This document shows, one piece after another, positions 32,342 to 41,422 of a DNA stretch of 42,095 bases. This DNA is from Agrobacterium fabrum. Lineage in GTDB: Bacteria > Pseudomonadota > Alphaproteobacteria > Rhizobiales > Rhizobiaceae. The translations under genes were made by a program, and so were the position numbers. A model generated the notes under the pieces. It saw nothing but the letters and a program-made list of their open reading frames with translations. It searched no databases and was not told the DNA's origin. The stretch's first letter is position 1, and each line of letters opens with the position of its first letter. Location of the stretch: assembly GCA_003241215.1 (NCBI GenBank), contig QFOL01000006.1:1-42095 (forward strand), read 5' to 3'.

Positions 32342-33670
32342 TCAGAAAACTTCCAGAACCGTGAGCTGGTCACTGACGGAAAGCCGGTATTGTCCGCCTT
32401 CCTGTGCGATTGTCTGCTGGCTCACCGAACCGTCGTCGCGCAAGCGATGGGCGACGACCTGACTATGCGGACCAGTGACGTAAAAAGCGACCGGACGCTC
32501 GGCCGGCGGGTTTTCGATCCGGGCCGGCCATTGCCAGCCGGAAATGCCAAGCCAGACCGGCACGAGCAGAGCGCCGTCCGGCCTCACCAGATGCAGGGAC
32601 AGCCTTTCGGAATCGGCAGTGAGAAAATCGATCCGCCGTTCCTCCGGTCCGGTCTGCCGTTCCGCCTTGCAGAGGGAGAGAAGGGCGCGAACGGCCCCGT
32701 AAGCGGGGGTGCGGCTCAGATCGTGGCGCAGGAGGCCGAAAGAGGATTCCGGATTTGTCTCATCGGCGGCGAAACTCGAAACCAATTCATAAATATAGGA
32801 GCGACGGACGCCGCTGATGAAGCACCAGAGCAGCATGCGCGGCATGTAACGCGCCTTGATGCCTTCTGTGACGGGAAAGTGGAAGGTCTTCGTCTGCAGC
32901 GAGGTATGATATCCCATTTCCGTGGCGAGCACCGGCCTGCCGGCGGCTATATGCGCCGAAGCGGCGACGGATTTCGAAAGTGCCCCCGGACCGGTCGTTT
33001 CGGGATGTTCCATCCCGGCATAGGGGTGGATATTGCCGAAATCGCAGACATTTGTCAGGTCCAGCGCCAGTGGCCTGTTCGTCAGGACGTAGCTTGGCGC
33101 GGCAACGGGCACCGCGCTCAAGCGTGCAATCGAGCTGACGGCGTCGTGCAGCGCCGCCTGATGCTCCGCCGAAATGCGCGGGGCATTTTGGGGATCCTTC
33201 GTCAGGTTCGGTTCATTGCTACCCTCGAAAACATCGATGCCGCCGTCACACCAGTCGTAGAAATCCGCAAGCCTGTCGAGCGGCGTGGAGACGTACGGAT
33301 TGAGATTGTCGTAACAGATGATGGTGAGGCGAAGGCCAGCCGCCACAAGCCGGCGCAGCCGCTGAAAGACGGGGCTGTCACGCGTGTCTCTCGCGGTGAT
33401 AAGCCCGTCATCGCGCAGATGCCGTATGCCGAGCGCTTCGAGCTCGGGCATGATCCTGTCGAATTGTTCCGGGTAGACGCCTGTCGGGCGGGTAAAGTGA
33501 CCGCATACTCCCACACTGTCCAGAAAGGCTTCGGTCCCGGCGGAAGCAACCGCCTGCGCCCGTGCGGGAGCGGCGCGCAAACCGGAGGCGGCGACCAATG
33601 CAAGCGGGGCGGCTGAAAGCAGGTTGCGCCGCGTCAGGCTGGCCATGGCGATCGGCTGTTTTCCATTCAT
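32342..33670 (-). CDS. Tat-exported glycoside hydrolase (clan GH-A, GH39/GH5-like)
   Basis: 442 aa. A twin-arginine signal (SLTRRNLLSAAPLALVAASG, cleavage near ARA-QA) is followed by a TIM barrel. Catalytic residues fit clan GH-A: acid/base E153 in the segment FEGSNEPNL, the NIHPYAG histidine H215, and nucleophile E251 in LATEMGYH. The C-terminal 90 residues are a beta-sandwich-like region. It probably hydrolyses a polysaccharide in the periplasm, for example trimming or releasing the exopolysaccharide. The exact glycan is unknown. The start at 33670 was chosen because GGGAGG lies 5 nt upstream; the longer frame to 33736 would place residues before the Tat motif. It is divergent from the glycosyltransferase at 34162 across a 491-bp gap. 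Confidence 0.82.
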   Translation of the reverse strand: MNGKQPIAMASLTRRNLLSAAPLALVAASGLRAAPARAQAVASAGTEAFLDSVGVCGHFTRPTGVYPEQFDRIMPELEALGIRHLRDDGLITARDTRDSPVFQRLRRLVAAGLRLTIICYDNLNPYVSTPLDRLADFYDWCDGGIDVFEGSNEPNLTKDPQNAPRISAEHQAALHDAVSSIARLSAVPVAAPSYVLTNRPLALDLTNVCDFGNIHPYAGMEHPETTGPGALSKSVAASAHIAAGRPVLATEMGYHTSLQTKTFHFPVTEGIKARYMPRMLLWCFISGVRRSYIYELVSSFAADETNPESSFGLLRHDLSRTPAYGAVRALLSLCKAERQTGPEERRIDFLTADSERLSLHLVRPDGALLVPVWLGISGWQWPARIENPPAERPVAFYVTGPHSQVVAHRLRDDGSVSQQTIAQEGGQYRLSVSDQLTVLEVF

Positions 33671-34161
33671 CTGCGCCTCCCGGCACGTCCGGAGAAAGTA
33701 CAAGACGGACGCCACCATCGGGACGTCGCCGTTCAAATGGCGATGAAGCCTGTCAGCAAATCGAGATCGGAATGTCCTGGAATTTTGGCATCTACGGTCG
33801 CCCTAAAATCCATGTCTCTGAAATGAAATAAATATTATCAACTGGAATATGATCGTCAGATAAAACGGAACCCGTGGCTTCCGTCCGCCTGTCTTTATGT
33901 GCGGAAAACGTAACACGAGACCGGTTCTTTTCGCAACACCGCATGGCTTTTGCCGCGCCGCGAAAAAAATCACTTGAAATGCCGTCAATTCCCGTGCTTT
34001 TTGAAAAGTAGATTTTGGTAATTCATATTTTCAAACATTAGATCCGCTCCGGCTCTTGTATTTTTGTACATGTCTCACAGGTCTCCGAGCGTTGAGGGAG
34101 ACAAACGAGCCCCGGGATGGACGCCATAGATTTTCGATGAAGGAAAACAGAGCGTATCCGC
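33671..34161. promoter_or_regulatory. Divergent intergenic region with a candidate promoter
   Basis: 491 bp without a supported gene. TTGAAA (34001-34006) and CATATT (34024-34029) with a 17-bp spacer form a good sigma-70-like promoter for the glycosyltransferase at 34162. The same site is flanked by an 8-bp inverted repeat, TTTGAAAA (34000-34007) and TTTTCAAA (34028-34035). The rest is AT-rich, and I see no other clear element. A 19-codon frame at 33772-33831 is too short to support. Confidence 0.5.
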
Positions 34162-35397
34162 ATGAGAATTCTCCATCTTAGCAGCCTTTATCCGCCGCAT
34201 ATCGTTGGTGGATGCGAACGCTCGGTCGAACATCTCGCCGAGGAACTCGTTTCCATGGGACATACGGTCGGCGCTGCCTGCATCGAGCGGCAGGCCGAGC
34301 CGAAAACGGAGCGCAACGGCGTTTCCGTCTACCGCATGTTTCATAATAACGATTTCTGGCTCGAGGACTGGCCGCAATATTCGCCGCAGCAGCGACGCAT
34401 GCAAAAGCTCAAGCAGCAATGGAATTTCGACGTCGAAAAGCAGTTCGAGGCCGTTCTCGACGATTTCAGGCCGGATGTCCTCAACACCCATTCGCTGCTG
34501 GATGTGACGACGCTGGTGTGGCGGGCGGCGCACAAGCGCGGCATACCGATCGTCCACACGATCTGCGAATACGATCTTCTGTGCGGCAACGCCGCCATGT
34601 TCAAGGGCGGAAAACCCTGCGAGCACATCCATCTCGGCTGTCAGGTGGTGAATTTCACCAAGAAATTCACCCAGCGTTATATCGGCGCGGTCGCAAGCGT
34701 CGGCACCGAAATCCTCAAGACACACGTCAATCACGGGCTGTTCCATCATATTCCGGAAAGCCTGCGCCGCGTCATCTTTTATTCCTGCACGGTGCCGGAG
34801 GGCGACCCTGTCGCACGCCGACGGATCGACCGTTCCGGCCGACCGCTGACCTTCGGTTATATCGGCCGCATCAACACCGAAAAGGGTGTCGGCAACATGG
34901 TCGATGCCTTCAAGGAAATCGGCCACGGCAACTGGCGCTGTCTGGTCGCCGGCCACGCGATGGATGATTCCATCGAGCGTTTCACGGCCCAGGCCGGCGA
35001 TCTGCCGATCGAGTTCGTCGGCTGGGCAAAACCGAAGGAGTTTTTCGAGGAGATCGATGTGCTCATCGTTCCCTCCTTCTGGGCCGAGCCTTCGCCACGC
35101 ACGATCTACGAGGCCTATGCCATGGGCGTGCCGGTCATCGGCGCCGCCTCCGGCGGCATTCCGGAGCTGATCGGCGAGACCAATCATGACTGGCTGTTCG
35201 AACCGGGCAATGCCGGAGACCTCGCCGCCCGCATCCGCCGGGTTCTGACGCTCTCGCGCGAAGAGCTGCCGACAGAGGCCGATTTCGGAAATATCGTGGA
35301 GGAATCCACGTCGCGCCGGGTCGGCGAGAATTATGTGAGACTGTACGAGGACGTGCTGGCGAAAAGCAGGGAAGGCCGAACCTTACGCGCATCATAG
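34162..35397 (+). CDS. Glycosyltransferase family 4 protein, paralogue of the one at 24081
   Basis: 411 aa GT-B enzyme. N-terminal MRILHLSSLYPPHIVGGCERSVEHLAEEL, middle FRPDVLNTHSLLDVTTLVW, donor site PSFWAEPSPRTIYEAYAMGVPVIGAASGGIPELIGE, and a cysteine-containing loop (CEYDLLCG, CEHIHLGC). It closely follows the layout of the enzyme at 24081. It transfers an unknown sugar to the lipid-linked repeat unit. The ATG at 34162 has GAGCG about 9 nt upstream, and the gene is preceded by the promoter region at 34001-34029. It starts a plus-strand group with the flippase, pyruvyl transferase and another glycosyltransferase. Confidence 0.9.
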   Translation: MRILHLSSLYPPHIVGGCERSVEHLAEELVSMGHTVGAACIERQAEPKTERNGVSVYRMFHNNDFWLEDWPQYSPQQRRMQKLKQQWNFDVEKQFEAVLDDFRPDVLNTHSLLDVTTLVWRAAHKRGIPIVHTICEYDLLCGNAAMFKGGKPCEHIHLGCQVVNFTKKFTQRYIGAVASVGTEILKTHVNHGLFHHIPESLRRVIFYSCTVPEGDPVARRRIDRSGRPLTFGYIGRINTEKGVGNMVDAFKEIGHGNWRCLVAGHAMDDSIERFTAQAGDLPIEFVGWAKPKEFFEEIDVLIVPSFWAEPSPRTIYEAYAMGVPVIGAASGGIPELIGETNHDWLFEPGNAGDLAARIRRVLTLSREELPTEADFGNIVEESTSRRVGENYVRLYEDVLAKSREGRTLRAS

Positions 35398-35557
35398 ACG
35401 GGCAAGGGACGATGTCCGTTGCAAGCGTTTCTTCCAAGGAAAAGCACATGGTAGAAAGCAGATTTGGTGCAGTCCGTTTCCCCATGCCGGGCATCGATCA
35501 TGGCTCGGTCGTTGCGGTCGCCGCATCGTGCCGACCGGCTTTTCAGGCGGTGGATTG

Positions 35558-37042
35558 ATGGCGGAGCACCATTCGATCGGCAGCGCGGCCATTACCGGCG
35601 TTTTCTGGTCCATCGTCCAGAACTGGGGCGGCAAGCTTTTCACCTCCATTCTCTTCATCGTCCTTGCCCGTTTCCTCAGTCCCACCGATTACGGCATGGT
35701 TGCAACAGCCGGGCTGGTGCTGATGCTGATCCAGATGCTGTCCGAATTTGGCTTCGGGGACGCGATCGTGCAGAAGCGCAATCTGGAACCAAGCGACGTC
35801 AACCTGCCCTTCTATGCTTCGGTTACCGTTGCGACGCTGCTCGCCATCGCGGTCTGTGTGTTTTCGCCGGAACTGGAGCGCTGGTTCGAGGTCGAAGGGC
35901 TGGCGCCGATCATCGTGGCGATCTGCATCTTGCTGCCGCTGAACACGGCTTCGCTGTTTCAGGAGGTGAATTATCGTCGCGCGCTGGCTTTCAAGCCGCT
36001 CGCAATCAGAACCTTCATATCGAACATCGTCGGTGGCGGCGTGGCGATCGCTTTTGCGGTCATGGGTCTCGGTGTCTGGAGCCTCGTGGTTCAGACCTAT
36101 GTCGCAACCATCGTCACGCTGGTCTGGCTCTGGCGAAAACCGCACTGGCTTCCGGGCACCACGCTCAATCCCCGCAGCTTTGTCGAATTGCTCCGCTTCG
36201 GATCGTCGGCTCTGGGCCTTCGTATGCTGGATTTCGGCGCCACGCGCCTGATCGATTTCATGATCCTGGGGCGCTACGGCGTCGCGCTCTTCGGCCTCTA
36301 CACCGTCGGCAGCAGGCTCTATCAGCTTCTCATGCAATTGCTTCAGGCGGCGCTCTATGACGTCTCGCTGACGGTGCTTTCGCGCATATCGCACGAGCGG
36401 GAGCGAATGGCGGCGCTCTACAAGCAGTCGATCACCATGTCGGCGATCTTCTCGACGCCGGTCTTCGTACTGGCTGCGGCATTGGCGCCGGAAATCTGCA
36501 ACGTATTGTTCGGCGCGCGATGGCAGGGCGCCGACGGGGTGGCGCAACCGCTGCTTCTTCTCGGCGCGCTGCAATGCGTCCAGTTTCAGAATGCGCCGTT
36601 TCTTTCCGCGCGCGGCAAGCCGAACAAGGTGCTGATTGCCGGAAGCGTCAAGGCGGTTTCCACCATTCTGCTGATCCTGCTCGTGCCGACAGACAGCATC
36701 AGGGAGATCGTCATTGTCTATGCGTTTGGACAGCTGACCTCCACACCCTTCACATTTTTCTTCGTCGCCCGCGAACTCGGCATCGGGCTGTGGCGGATCG
36801 TCCTGCTGCTCCTGCCGGGCTTCGCCTCCAGCGGATTGTGCTTCCTGCTCGTTCAATGGATGCGTCCCGAAGTCAAGTTGCTGGGAGCCGGCGATTTCAT
36901 ATCCGGCATCCTGCTCGGGGCCATTTTCGGCGCAGCCTATCTCCTGCTTCTGCTCCTGACCGCAAGGAACGAGGCCCGTTCCGCCATCGCGCTCGTCATG
37001 GGCAAAATCACTTCCCGAAAGGAAAGCAAATGCGCAAGCTGA
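35558..37042 (+). CDS. Wzx-like polysaccharide flippase (MVF/PST family)
   Basis: 494 aa with about 12-14 transmembrane helices. The N-terminal block (SIGSAAITGVFWSIVQNWGGKLFTSILFIVLARFLSPTDYGMV) is typical of PST-type transporters, including rhizobial ExoT. It flips undecaprenyl-linked repeat units across the inner membrane. The start at 35558 was chosen because GGTGG precedes it; the longer frame to 35528 adds residues without support. It is 160 bp downstream of the glycosyltransferase and overlaps the start of the pyruvyl transferase by 13 bp. Confidence 0.9.
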   Translation: MAEHHSIGSAAITGVFWSIVQNWGGKLFTSILFIVLARFLSPTDYGMVATAGLVLMLIQMLSEFGFGDAIVQKRNLEPSDVNLPFYASVTVATLLAIAVCVFSPELERWFEVEGLAPIIVAICILLPLNTASLFQEVNYRRALAFKPLAIRTFISNIVGGGVAIAFAVMGLGVWSLVVQTYVATIVTLVWLWRKPHWLPGTTLNPRSFVELLRFGSSALGLRMLDFGATRLIDFMILGRYGVALFGLYTVGSRLYQLLMQLLQAALYDVSLTVLSRISHERERMAALYKQSITMSAIFSTPVFVLAAALAPEICNVLFGARWQGADGVAQPLLLLGALQCVQFQNAPFLSARGKPNKVLIAGSVKAVSTILLILLVPTDSIREIVIVYAFGQLTSTPFTFFFVARELGIGLWRIVLLLLPGFASSGLCFLLVQWMRPEVKLLGAGDFISGILLGAIFGAAYLLLLLLTARNEARSAIALVMGKITSRKESKCAS

Positions 37043-38355
37043 TAAAAAAAATACTGCCGGCACCGCTGCGCGAGAGAGCGGTGAAATATATCGAGCGGCG
37101 CAACAGGGATATAGCGTTCCGGCAGCTCTTTGACGATCTGCAGGCGTTGAAGGCAGGCATGAAACCCGTCGCCGCCGGCGACCGATTGAGCCGGCTTTTG
37201 ATCGTGGCCGGTGACCCCATAACCCTTTTCGGTTCGCTGGGCGATGATGCGATGATCACTGCGACGCTGCAACACGCCCGTGCGAGCAATCCCGATGTCG
37301 AGATCGATATTCTTGTCGATGGCATGGCTTATGCCGACGCCGCTTACCAGAGGGGTTTTGTTCCCGTCGATATCTTCGGCAAGCCGGACTTCATAAAGGC
37401 CCTGGCCCAGCAGTTTCAGACAAGAAAATACGACTGCGTGGTCGTCGTCGGCGCCGATGTCATGGATGGATATTATCACCCGCTGGTCAGCGCAAAGCTT
37501 CTTGCAAGCGCGGATCTCGCCGCCGCTGCCGGAATCAGGAACGTCATCCTCGGTTTCAGTTTCAATGAGACGCCGCACGCGCCCCTGGCCATGTTCTATC
37601 GCTCCCTTCATCCGGAATGCTCGCTCAAGGTGCGCGACGTGATCTCGCTTGAGCGCCTGCAATCCTTCGCGAAGACCAATGCGGCGCTCGTCTCCGATTC
37701 CGCGTTTAGTCTCGTTCCATCCGAGCCCGACGAGGACACGCGTTCGTGGATCGCGCGAAAGCGGGCCGATGGATACAGGGTCATGGGTTTCAACCTGCAT
37801 CCGATGCTGTTCAAGAACGCCGACCGGGCGCAGACCGAGGCAGTCATCAGGCACGCGGCGGAAGCATTGCAATTTGCAACCGATGCGCGGCCCGTATGCT
37901 GGCTGCTCATCCCGCATGACTACCGGGAAAATGTGGGCGACCAGGCCTATCTCAAAGCCATAACCGAAGGTGTGTCGGCAGCCAAAACCGACAGGGTTCG
38001 CTATCTCGATGGAAAATGGTCCGCGCCTGTCTTGAAAGGGGTCGCAGGGCAGCTTGATGGCCTCGTCAGCGGGCGCATGCATCTTGCAATTGCCGCGCTG
38101 GGCAAGGGCGTTCCGGCGATATGCATCGCCTATCAGGGTAAGTTTGAAGGGCTGTATCGACATTTTGGCCTGTCTGCAGCCAATCTGCTTTCCCCGGCCG
38201 CATTCCATACCCAGGACGGGATAAAGAAGGCTTTGGTGGAATTCATCGATCAATCCGACGAGATTCGTGAACGTGTCGGGAAAAAGCTGCCGGATATCCT
38301 TGCAATGTCCAAGAGCAATTTTCAGGTGTTCGAGACCTTCCCGGCACAGGCCTGA
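37030..38355 (+). CDS. Polysaccharide pyruvyl transferase family protein
   Basis: 441 aa. The N-terminal LFGSLGDDAMI (67-77) corresponds to the family's N-x-G-D glycine-rich motif, and VSGRMHLAIAALGKGVPAI (346-364) is the conserved S-x-R-x-H block; together they fit the CsaB/ExoV-like GT-B fold. These enzymes add pyruvate from phosphoenolpyruvate as a ketal to a sugar, giving acidic exopolysaccharide. The longer N-terminal frame (from 36520) lies within the flippase gene and was rejected. AGGAAA 6 nt before the ATG supports the start, inside the flippase 3' end. A few family members act differently, so the exact activity is inferred. Confidence 0.88.
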   Translation: MRKLIKKILPAPLRERAVKYIERRNRDIAFRQLFDDLQALKAGMKPVAAGDRLSRLLIVAGDPITLFGSLGDDAMITATLQHARASNPDVEIDILVDGMAYADAAYQRGFVPVDIFGKPDFIKALAQQFQTRKYDCVVVVGADVMDGYYHPLVSAKLLASADLAAAAGIRNVILGFSFNETPHAPLAMFYRSLHPECSLKVRDVISLERLQSFAKTNAALVSDSAFSLVPSEPDEDTRSWIARKRADGYRVMGFNLHPMLFKNADRAQTEAVIRHAAEALQFATDARPVCWLLIPHDYRENVGDQAYLKAITEGVSAAKTDRVRYLDGKWSAPVLKGVAGQLDGLVSGRMHLAIAALGKGVPAICIAYQGKFEGLYRHFGLSAANLLSPAAFHTQDGIKKALVEFIDQSDEIRERVGKKLPDILAMSKSNFQVFETFPAQA

Positions 38356-38363
38356 GTTCGTTC

Positions 38364-39599
38364 ATGAAAGTCGCTTTCGTCTCGGCCTTTCCTGTCGTTC
38401 CTGCCAATGAGGGCGCGCGGAGCAGAATACTCCAGCTGACGCGCGCCGTGCGCAGCCTCGGTCACGAGGTGCACTTCCTCTTTGTCGATGGCACGATTGA
38501 CGCCGAGTTCGACAGGGCGGGCCACGAGGCCGAATTCGGATCGGATCACCTGCACCTCGTTTCCCGGCGGGAAGGCAGCGTCAGCACCCGGCTTCCCGGC
38601 GATCTGGGTTTCGACATCGGCTTGACCGCATTCCGGGCCGTTCGAAAGGTCCACCGCCTTCTCGGCCGCGACAGCGGTTTTTATAATCACCTCGACGAGT
38701 TCTATTATCCCGCAATCGGCCGCCAGGTTCAGGATATTCAGCGTCGGCTTGGTATCGATGCCGTCATTGTGGAATACGCCTTCCATTCAAGGGCGTTTCT
38801 TGGTTTGCCGAATGATGTGCTGCGCATTCTCGACACCCATGATTCCTTCGCCGATCGGCATAGGGCGTTCATCAACACCGCGAACAAATATGGATACTGG
38901 TTTTCGGTGCCGCTGGCCGTGGAGCGCCGGGCTCTTCGCCGTGCGGATGTGGTTGTCGCCATTCAGGATGAAGAGGAACAGACGTTTCGGCAGCTGCTGG
39001 GGCCGGAGCCGCCGGTCGTCGCGACGGTCAGTCATATCCTCGATCTTGGCGGAAGGGTGGAGGATTTCACCGCGAGCGACTTTCTGTTCCTTGGCTCCGG
39101 AAATGACGCCAACGTCATTTCCCTGAAGGGGTTCCTCCAGAACATCATGCCATTGGTCAGGACGGCGCGGCCGGATATTCGCCTGGTTCTCGCGGGCGGC
39201 ATCTGCGGCAGGATCGAGGATGGGGAGGGCATTCTCAAACTCGGCCGCGTCGATAATCTGAAGGACGCCTTCACGCGTGCGCCGCTCTCCATCAATCCCA
39301 TCACGCTTGGAACAGGCATCAATATAAAATTGCTGGATGCGCTGGCTGCGGGTGTTGCCACGATCAGCACCCGCACCGGCGCGAGGGGGCTTTCGGAACG
39401 ATACCAGCGCGGCGTGGTCATTGTGGAAGACGGTAATCATCAGGCTTTCGCTGACGCCATCTTGTGGCTGGCCTCCAGCAGCGACCAGCGGCAGGACCTG
39501 GGAAACAGGGCGTTTGAGGACGCCATTGAATGGAACCGCCGGCAGATGACGGTGCTTGGCGATATTCTGCATGGCCGGCAGTCCTGCGAAAACCGTTAG
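38364..39599 (+). CDS. Glycosyltransferase family 4-like protein
   Basis: 411 aa. N-terminal MKVAFVSAFPVVPANEGARSRILQLTRAVRSLGHEVHFLFVDG. The donor domain has FLFLGSGNDANVISLKGFLQNIMPLV and the segment PITLGTGINIKLLDALAAGVATISTRTGARGLS, in which the usual EX7E block is replaced by G-x-x-I-K-L-L-D-A-L, as in several sugar transferases of rhizobial clusters. It is 8 bp downstream of the pyruvyl transferase, so it belongs to the same operon. The sugar is unknown. It is the last gene of the plus-strand group; a hairpin overlapping the stop region of the convergent phosphatase gene may end it. Confidence 0.85.
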   Translation: MKVAFVSAFPVVPANEGARSRILQLTRAVRSLGHEVHFLFVDGTIDAEFDRAGHEAEFGSDHLHLVSRREGSVSTRLPGDLGFDIGLTAFRAVRKVHRLLGRDSGFYNHLDEFYYPAIGRQVQDIQRRLGIDAVIVEYAFHSRAFLGLPNDVLRILDTHDSFADRHRAFINTANKYGYWFSVPLAVERRALRRADVVVAIQDEEEQTFRQLLGPEPPVVATVSHILDLGGRVEDFTASDFLFLGSGNDANVISLKGFLQNIMPLVRTARPDIRLVLAGGICGRIEDGEGILKLGRVDNLKDAFTRAPLSINPITLGTGINIKLLDALAAGVATISTRTGARGLSERYQRGVVIVEDGNHQAFADAILWLASSSDQRQDLGNRAFEDAIEWNRRQMTVLGDILHGRQSCENR

Positions 39600-39642
39600 C
39601 CCTGCTGCGGACTGCACGGCCTGAGGCTTAAGCCAAAGCGCC

Positions 39643-40434
39643 TCAGCCGATCAGGTGCAGTCCCTGATCGGAAAGCCTGAGAATGGTAAGCCTGCCCGTC
39701 GTGAAGGCGCCGGTGTCGATACCGACCCGCTGCGGGCCGGTTTCCGGTTCCTCCACCGGCGTGTGGCCATGGATGACGAAAAGGTCCAGCCCGGCCCCTT
39801 GCGAAAGAAACGGCTCGCGGATCCAGAGCATGTCTTCGTCGGTCTGCGCCTCGAGCGGCAATCCCGGTCTCAAGCCGGCATGCACGAAAATATAAGGTCC
39901 AATCCGGGCGTAGATGGGCAGGCTGGCCAAGAGCTGGCGGTGGTTCTGCGGAACCGCGCCGAGCAGGGCATCCCTGAAAGGCTGCAGTCTCAGGCGCCCC
40001 TTGTTCAGGAAGTAGTCGATATCGACCCCGTAGGATAAAAGCGTCTGCCGGCCGCCAAAATCCAGCCAGTGCATGTTCTCCTGCGGATTTTCGAGAAAAT
40101 CGTGGAAGAGCTGCTCATGGTTGCCGCAAAGCGCGATACGGCGCAGCGGCGCCGGCGGCGGCTGCAACAGGTGTTCGAGGACGCCGCGGGAATCGCGCCC
40201 GCGATCCACATAGTCGCCGAGGAGAACGACCAGCGCGGGGGAGGGCTCGGACCCCAGATCCGCAAGGATCTTGCGCTCCGCCTGCAAAAGCAGGTCGAGG
40301 CTGCCATGTACGTCACCAATGGCATAAATGGGAAAGGAGGCCGGCTTGTCGCCAAGGTCTATTCTGCGCCGCCTCCGGTCGTCGCGGGAGGCTGGCTGTT
40401 TACGACCGCGAATCCAGTTGAGCACCTTGGGCAT
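39643..40434 (-). CDS. Metallophosphoesterase (PPP-type serine/threonine phosphatase)
   Basis: 263 aa. Metal-binding motifs of the PPP family: GDVHG (40-44), GDYVDRG (73-79), GNHE (104-107), and later IHGHTP near residue 220. These two-metal enzymes remove phosphate from Ser/Thr residues or act on small phosphoesters, and resemble phage-lambda-type PrpA/PrpB phosphatases. The N-terminal 30 residues are strongly basic (RGRKQPASRDDRRRRR). It is not the tyrosine phosphatase usually paired with Wzc. Its stop is 44 bp from the end of the convergent glycosyltransferase gene. Confidence 0.9.
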   Translation of the reverse strand: MPKVLNWIRGRKQPASRDDRRRRRIDLGDKPASFPIYAIGDVHGSLDLLLQAERKILADLGSEPSPALVVLLGDYVDRGRDSRGVLEHLLQPPPAPLRRIALCGNHEQLFHDFLENPQENMHWLDFGGRQTLLSYGVDIDYFLNKGRLRLQPFRDALLGAVPQNHRQLLASLPIYARIGPYIFVHAGLRPGLPLEAQTDEDMLWIREPFLSQGAGLDLFVIHGHTPVEEPETGPQRVGIDTGAFTTGRLTILRLSDQGLHLIG

Positions 40435-40548
40435 AGCTGCCGATACTGCCTCTCCCGCACAAGGTCAAGGGCGTTAAAAGCGGCTGCCGCACCCCCGCCA
40501 GGGCCGTGTGGACGCGATGTCCCGTCACCCGTCGAAGCCGGGCTGGGC

Positions 40549-40569
40549 AAAGCCGCCGGCGGCGGCTTT
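40549..40569. terminator. Hairpin downstream of the BTLCP gene
   Basis: AAAGCCGCC and GGCGGCTTT form a 9-bp stem around a GGC loop, with T after it on the plus strand and A-rich/T-rich flanks on either side. Read on the minus strand it lies about 100 nt after the stop of the transglutaminase-like protein and can terminate it. A weaker stem (CGCCG/CGGCG) lies nearer, at about 40637-40654. Confidence 0.5.
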
Positions 40570-40670
40570 TGCATGGCGGAACGCGTCAATTTTCGGGAGG
40601 TGGGATACCCGCTTTGATGTTCGAAAGATACGCCGCTTTAAATCGGCGGCCGAATGCCCGCTGTCCGAAG

Positions 40671-41276
40671 CTAGAGCTTCAGCCAGACGCGCGGATCCTC
40701 GTGCGACTGGATCTTGATCCATTTCAGATCCACCGCTTTCCATGGCTTGACGACATTGGTGCGGTTATCCAGCACCAGATCGCCCTGGCTGGTGCTGACG
40801 ACCAGAACGGCGTGACCGATGCCATCCGAGGTGCGGGCCGTCGCAATGCGCAACGCGCCCGAAGGCCAGCCGGCCCGCAGAAGGCGCTGCCGTTTGGTCA
40901 CCGCAAAATCCTCGCAGTCGCCGCTTGCCGGGTTCAACTTCCAGTCGTCTTCGCCGTCCTGCTCGCTGACATAATTTATCGACGTGTTGATCTCGGCATT
41001 GATGCCTTGGAGTTCGGCGCGCTTCTGCTTGGTCAGCTCCACCGTATCGCGATCGCCGATCCGGATGCATTGGTCGGCGGCGCCCTCGCAGAATTTCGCA
41101 AAGGCGATGGGCGCAATGGTCGGGCGGCTCGTCGTCATGAACTGGCCGGGCCGCGTTGCGCCCGGCCTCTGGGCCAGACCACCGGGCTGGATGGCCGAGG
41201 CCGTTGTCGCCATGCTCGCCGCCATGCCGGCTGCGGCGGCAAAAATCCTTGCCAGACGGATCGTTTTATTCGCCAT
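40671..41276 (-). CDS. Bacterial transglutaminase-like cysteine protease (BTLCP), periplasmic
   Basis: 201 aa. Signal peptide (MANKTIRLARIFAAAAGMAASMATTASA, cleavage before IQPG), then the BTLCP catalytic triad C121 (SGDCEDFAVTKR), H155 (GIGHAVLVV) and D170 (LVLDNRTN). The family includes LapG, which cleaves adhesins at the cell surface, but many alphaproteobacterial members have no known target. The start at 41276 follows GGGGCAAGGAC. It is an isolated minus-strand gene next to the polysaccharide locus; no Lap-type adhesin or LapD gene is visible in this window. Confidence 0.9.
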   Translation of the reverse strand: MANKTIRLARIFAAAAGMAASMATTASAIQPGGLAQRPGATRPGQFMTTSRPTIAPIAFAKFCEGAADQCIRIGDRDTVELTKQKRAELQGINAEINTSINYVSEQDGEDDWKLNPASGDCEDFAVTKRQRLLRAGWPSGALRIATARTSDGIGHAVLVVSTSQGDLVLDNRTNVVKPWKAVDLKWIKIQSHEDPRVWLKL

Positions 41277-41422
41277 GTCCTTGCCCCTGCACGATTGCCT
41301 TGTCTTGTGCCTGGCACCATAACGGCCCTTCATTGCGTGCCGTTTAAGTCGATAGATTGCATTTTAACGAAATCTAATTTTGTTACGGCGTGCTTGAAAA
41401 AGCCGGAAAACGGGTCTCACGC

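Noticed and set aside
33772..33831. 19-codon frame (MSWNFGIYGRPKIHVSEMK) in the intergenic region
   Set aside because: Too short to support and with no clear ribosome site or context; could be chance.
36520..37029. N-terminal extension of the pyruvyl transferase
   Set aside because: It lies wholly inside the flippase gene in another frame. ATG 37030 with AGGAAA upstream is the natural start.
35543..37063. 506-aa minus-strand open frame
   Set aside because: Antisense to the Wzx-like flippase. It has no membrane helices or motifs and is rich in Arg/Gln/Asp as expected of a shadow.
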